Assembly (NCBI GenBank): GCA_024695315.1
Contig: JAILIJ010000036.1
Span: forward strand, 1 to 24,085
Length of the DNA stretch: 24,085 bases
DNA from: Bacteroidaceae bacterium
GTDB lineage: Bacteria > Bacteroidota > Bacteroidia > Bacteroidales > Bacteroidaceae
Direction: 5' to 3'
Under the pieces are notes generated by a model, which had not been told where the DNA came from, did not search any database, and saw only the letters and a program-made list of their open reading frames with translations. This document shows positions 21,907 to 24,085 of this stretch, piece after piece. The translations under genes and the position numbers were made by a program. Positions within the stretch are counted from its first letter, which is position 1; each line of letters starts with the position of its first letter.

Positions 21907-23819
21907 TCCTCTTTTCCTTTCCTAAATCCATGCGTGAATTTGCTATCGTAGAGCTTGCTAAGCCCCTCACGATTATCTATGGCGTCACCTACAACGATCA
22001 TGGTTGTTAGGTTGAATTTATTCTTCTTCATAATCTCGGCAAGGTCCTTGAGCTCGCCCCTGACAATCTTTTGAGTCTTCCAAGTCAATTTGTAGCAACA
22101 AGCTACGGGAGTAGTAGCTGGATAGCCACCAAGGAGAAGTTCGTCTTGGACTTGCTGAGCTATGCCGGCAGAGAGGAAGATGCACATAGTGCTCTGGCTC
22201 TGAGCTAAAAGATGAAGTTTCTCCTTCTCTGGCATTGGAGTACGTCCCTCGCCACGGGTGAGAATGATGCTTTGCACCTTCTCTGGAATGGTAAATTGAG
22301 AACGTAACTCGGCTGCTGCGGCAAGGAATGAACTGATACCTGGAGTGATATGATAATCCATGTCGTGCTGGTCAAAGTAGTTCATCTGCTCTTGGATGGC
22401 ACCATAGATACAAGGGTCACCTGTGTGAAGCCTGACAACAAGTCCGCCTTTGTCGTAGAATTTCTTCATAAGATCGAACTGTTCTTCAAGGTCCATAGAT
22501 GCTGAAGAACGTACAGTGGCGCCTGGCTTGGCGCATGCTGTGAGTTCGCGTGGCACCAGACTACCTGCATAGAGAATCAAGTCGGCATCCTCAAGGAATT
22601 TTCTGCCGCGAACGCTGATGAGTTCAGGATCGCCAGGGCCAGCACCAACAATTTCTATATGTCCTTGGCGCTGCACGCCTTCATCACATGCAAGGGCATA
22701 GGTGTAATGTGAAATCTTACCATCAATTTCCATTTTGCCCTTCTGCTTTTCTATAACAAGGATAGAATGCTTATTAGGGCACTTGGCAGATGCTTCTGCA
22801 ACACCATAGCATCCTGTCGTCTCAAATACCTTTTCTGAAGGATTAGGAATTTTTACCTTATTCAAATCGTCTGCCGAATATATCTTGAGTGTTGCCCCTG
22901 GTAGTTTCTCGCAGAGAGTGGCCAATAGAGGCTCATCTTTCTTTAGTTCTATGCTGCCTATAGTACTTATAGACTCTGTGGCATAGCCCGCTGTACGTAG
23001 CTCGTCGAGAAGCTGATCTGCAATCTCAATAGGAGCAAGTTTCTGACATCCGACACCTAAGTGAAGGCACTTAGGATAGTACTGTACGCAAGGTATGTCG
23101 GCATTAGGATATTTCTTTGGACTCACGATTATGAGTAAAGCAAAAGGATTGCTATTGCTGCCGCCGGGCTTACTCATTTCGCGGCGTATATGGAGTTGGT
23201 AATCCTTAAAGCTGTGGAAAATCTTGACATGTTTAGGACAGCTATTTTCCATATATTTTGTGCCATCGTCTTCTGTTTCCAAGATTAGAGCCGTAGGATT
23301 CTCCTTTACAAATAAGCTTATGGCATTATTTATGCGCTGGGCAGCAAGACGTTTGCCGCCAGTTTGAGCCGTGGTCCAATTATATTGTTGAGCTATTGTG
23401 TCTAAAGCCCATAGCCCCATATTGTCACTTTGAGTTGTCACAACAGCCTGACCGCCAGTTATCGTTGCTATAGTTGTAGCAAGTTTGTTGGCTCCACCTA
23501 TGTGTCCGCTAAGTACGCTGACGACGTATTTGCCAGTGGAGTCCACGCATACGACGGCTGGATCCTCGTGCTTGTCGTTGATGTATGGGGCGATGCTCCG
23601 AACGCAAATCCCCATGGCACCAATAAATATGATGGCTTGAGAATCTGAGAAAAGTGTCTTTGTGGCAATGTCTATAGATTCCACAGCCTGACAACCAGGC
23701 AACTCGCCCTTATGGTAGATTACTATCTCCGAGTTCTCGTCAAGTTCCCTTAGTTCAGACTGGATAGTTGTAGCTAATGGTAGCGAAGTCTCGGAAATGA
23801 GCAGTATTGATGTTTTCAT
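21903..23819 (-). CDS. cbiG-cobM: Fused cobalt-precorrin 5A hydrolase / precorrin-4 C11-methyltransferase
   Basis: The 638-residue bifunctional protein acts in corrin-ring synthesis for cobalamin. Residues 1 to about 350 are CbiG: the N-terminal domain has GAMGICVRSIAPY (68-80) and SVLSGHIGGANKLA (101-114), then a middle linker and a C-terminal domain with LHLGVGCQK (252-260) and TTGCYGVAEASA (334-345). Residues about 385-638 are CobM/CbiF, with IEIVGAGPGDPELISVRG (388-405) binding SAM, LILYAGSLV, LHTGDPCIYG (464-473), ITPGISSF and ILTRGEGRTPMP. CbiG opens the lactone ring of cobalt-precorrin 5A, losing acetaldehyde; CobM/CbiF methylates C11 just before, so the fusion joins consecutive steps. 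It begins 11 bases after the preceding dnaX-like gene and is probably cotranscribed. No cobalamin riboswitch is visible in this part. Confidence 0.93.
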   Translation of the reverse strand: MKTSILLISETSLPLATTIQSELRELDENSEIVIYHKGELPGCQAVESIDIATKTLFSDSQAIIFIGAMGICVRSIAPYINDKHEDPAVVCVDSTGKYVVSVLSGHIGGANKLATTIATITGGQAVVTTQSDNMGLWALDTIAQQYNWTTAQTGGKRLAAQRINNAISLFVKENPTALILETEDDGTKYMENSCPKHVKIFHSFKDYQLHIRREMSKPGGSNSNPFALLIIVSPKKYPNADIPCVQYYPKCLHLGVGCQKLAPIEIADQLLDELRTAGYATESISTIGSIELKKDEPLLATLCEKLPGATLKIYSADDLNKVKIPNPSEKVFETTGCYGVAEASAKCPNKHSILVIEKQKGKMEIDGKISHYTYALACDEGVQRQGHIEIVGAGPGDPELISVRGRKFLEDADLILYAGSLVPRELTACAKPGATVRSSASMDLEEQFDLMKKFYDKGGLVVRLHTGDPCIYGAIQEQMNYFDQHDMDYHITPGISSFLAAAAELRSQFTIPEKVQSIILTRGEGRTPMPEKEKLHLLAQSQSTMCIFLSAGIAQQVQDELLLGGYPATTPVACCYKLTWKTQKIVRGELKDLAEIMKKNKFNLTTMIVVGDAIDNREGLSKLYDSKFTHGFRKGKED

Positions 23820-23830
23820 CTTAATGATAT

Positions 23831-24085
23831 TTAATCAAGCTCCAACATGAAAGCCTCCTTCATTTTTTTGAGGGTAGGATTCTGCTCCAACATGAGCTGA
23901 TATTGTTCGTATTTGTTAAATGCCTTTTTCTTGTCTGTTTCTTCTCTCAGACGTATAGACATCTTGATTCTGCTGTTTGATAGTCTGTTACGTAAGTGCT
24001 GCTCCACACGAGGCACAAATTTATTCAACTGTTCCTCCAGCGTTGGATTGTCGGCAATGACCTCAAAAGTTTCGTTGTCGGGCAA
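23831..24085 (-). CDS. dnaX: Probable C-terminus of DNA polymerase III subunit gamma/tau (partial)
   Basis: Only the last 84 codons are inside the window; the gene runs on beyond base 24085, and the first codon seen (TTG) is an internal Leu, not a start. The tail has a charged mixed alpha/beta segment (EEQLNKFVPRVEQHLRNRL, then KMSIRLREE) ending in YEQYQLMLEQNPTLKKMKEA and FMLELD. The pattern of a short strand domain followed by NPxLxxLKxxFxLxL at the very end is what I recall for Bacteroidetes DnaX proteins. No ATPase part is available to confirm it. It lies 11 bases upstream of cbiG-cobM in the same direction. Confidence 0.6.
   Translation of the reverse strand: MPDNETFEVIADNPTLEEQLNKFVPRVEQHLRNRLSNSRIKMSIRLREETDKKKAFNKYEQYQLMLEQNPTLKKMKEAFMLELD

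Overview
The window looks like a chromosome segment from a Bacteroidales bacterium, most likely Prevotella or a close relative. The evidence is: AT-rich intergenic DNA; -7 promoter boxes of the Bacteroidetes form TAnnTTTG in front of most genes; no consistent Shine-Dalgarno sequences; a fused CbiG-CobM protein; a Bacteroidetes-type Mrp without the usual CxxC; and secreted pectin-degrading enzymes. I found no rRNA, tRNA, CRISPR array, insertion sequence or prophage.

Layout. 1-787 is non-coding, with a periodic repeat, a promoter-like palindrome and a possible small RNA. leuB (+) and ridA (-) converge on a shared terminator. A small DUF486 membrane protein (-) and a secreted histidine-type phosphatase (+) diverge. 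A lipoprotein of the carbohydrate-binding DUF4353 type (-) and a Pif1-like helicase (+) diverge. A GH105 unsaturated rhamnogalacturonyl hydrolase (-) and a secreted M6-type metalloprotease (+) diverge. After a 1.1-kb non-coding stretch come a PcRGLX/YetA-like exo-rhamnogalacturonan lyase and a DASS/SLC13 transporter, cotranscribed on the minus strand. Next are ilvE-trmB-mrp (+), then cbiG-cobM and the 3' end of a dnaX-like gene (-).

How genes fit together. leuB, ilvE and ridA all touch branched-chain amino-acid synthesis: LeuB and IlvE are leucine/BCAA enzymes, and RidA removes the 2-aminoacrylate that damages PLP enzymes such as IlvE. The GH105, the lyase and the transporter look like a small dispersed rhamnogalacturonan/pectin module without visible SusC/SusD partners. 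The DUF4353 lipoprotein may bind pectic polymers.

Most unusual feature. Four of the five convergent gene pairs are separated by degenerate, mostly palindromic tandem arrays with periods near one or two DNA helical turns (about 10, 11 or 21-22 bp). The unit sequence differs from array to array: ACGAAGG, TGTTTGAGCA, GGTAC, TTTAACGC and CTA-rich types. One 1.1-kb gap holds five different arrays. A 16-19 nt exact motif (TGCAAAAACGAAATGT) occurs three times, each time in a gap that carries such arrays. I know no named family for this and consider it the best candidate here for something undescribed.
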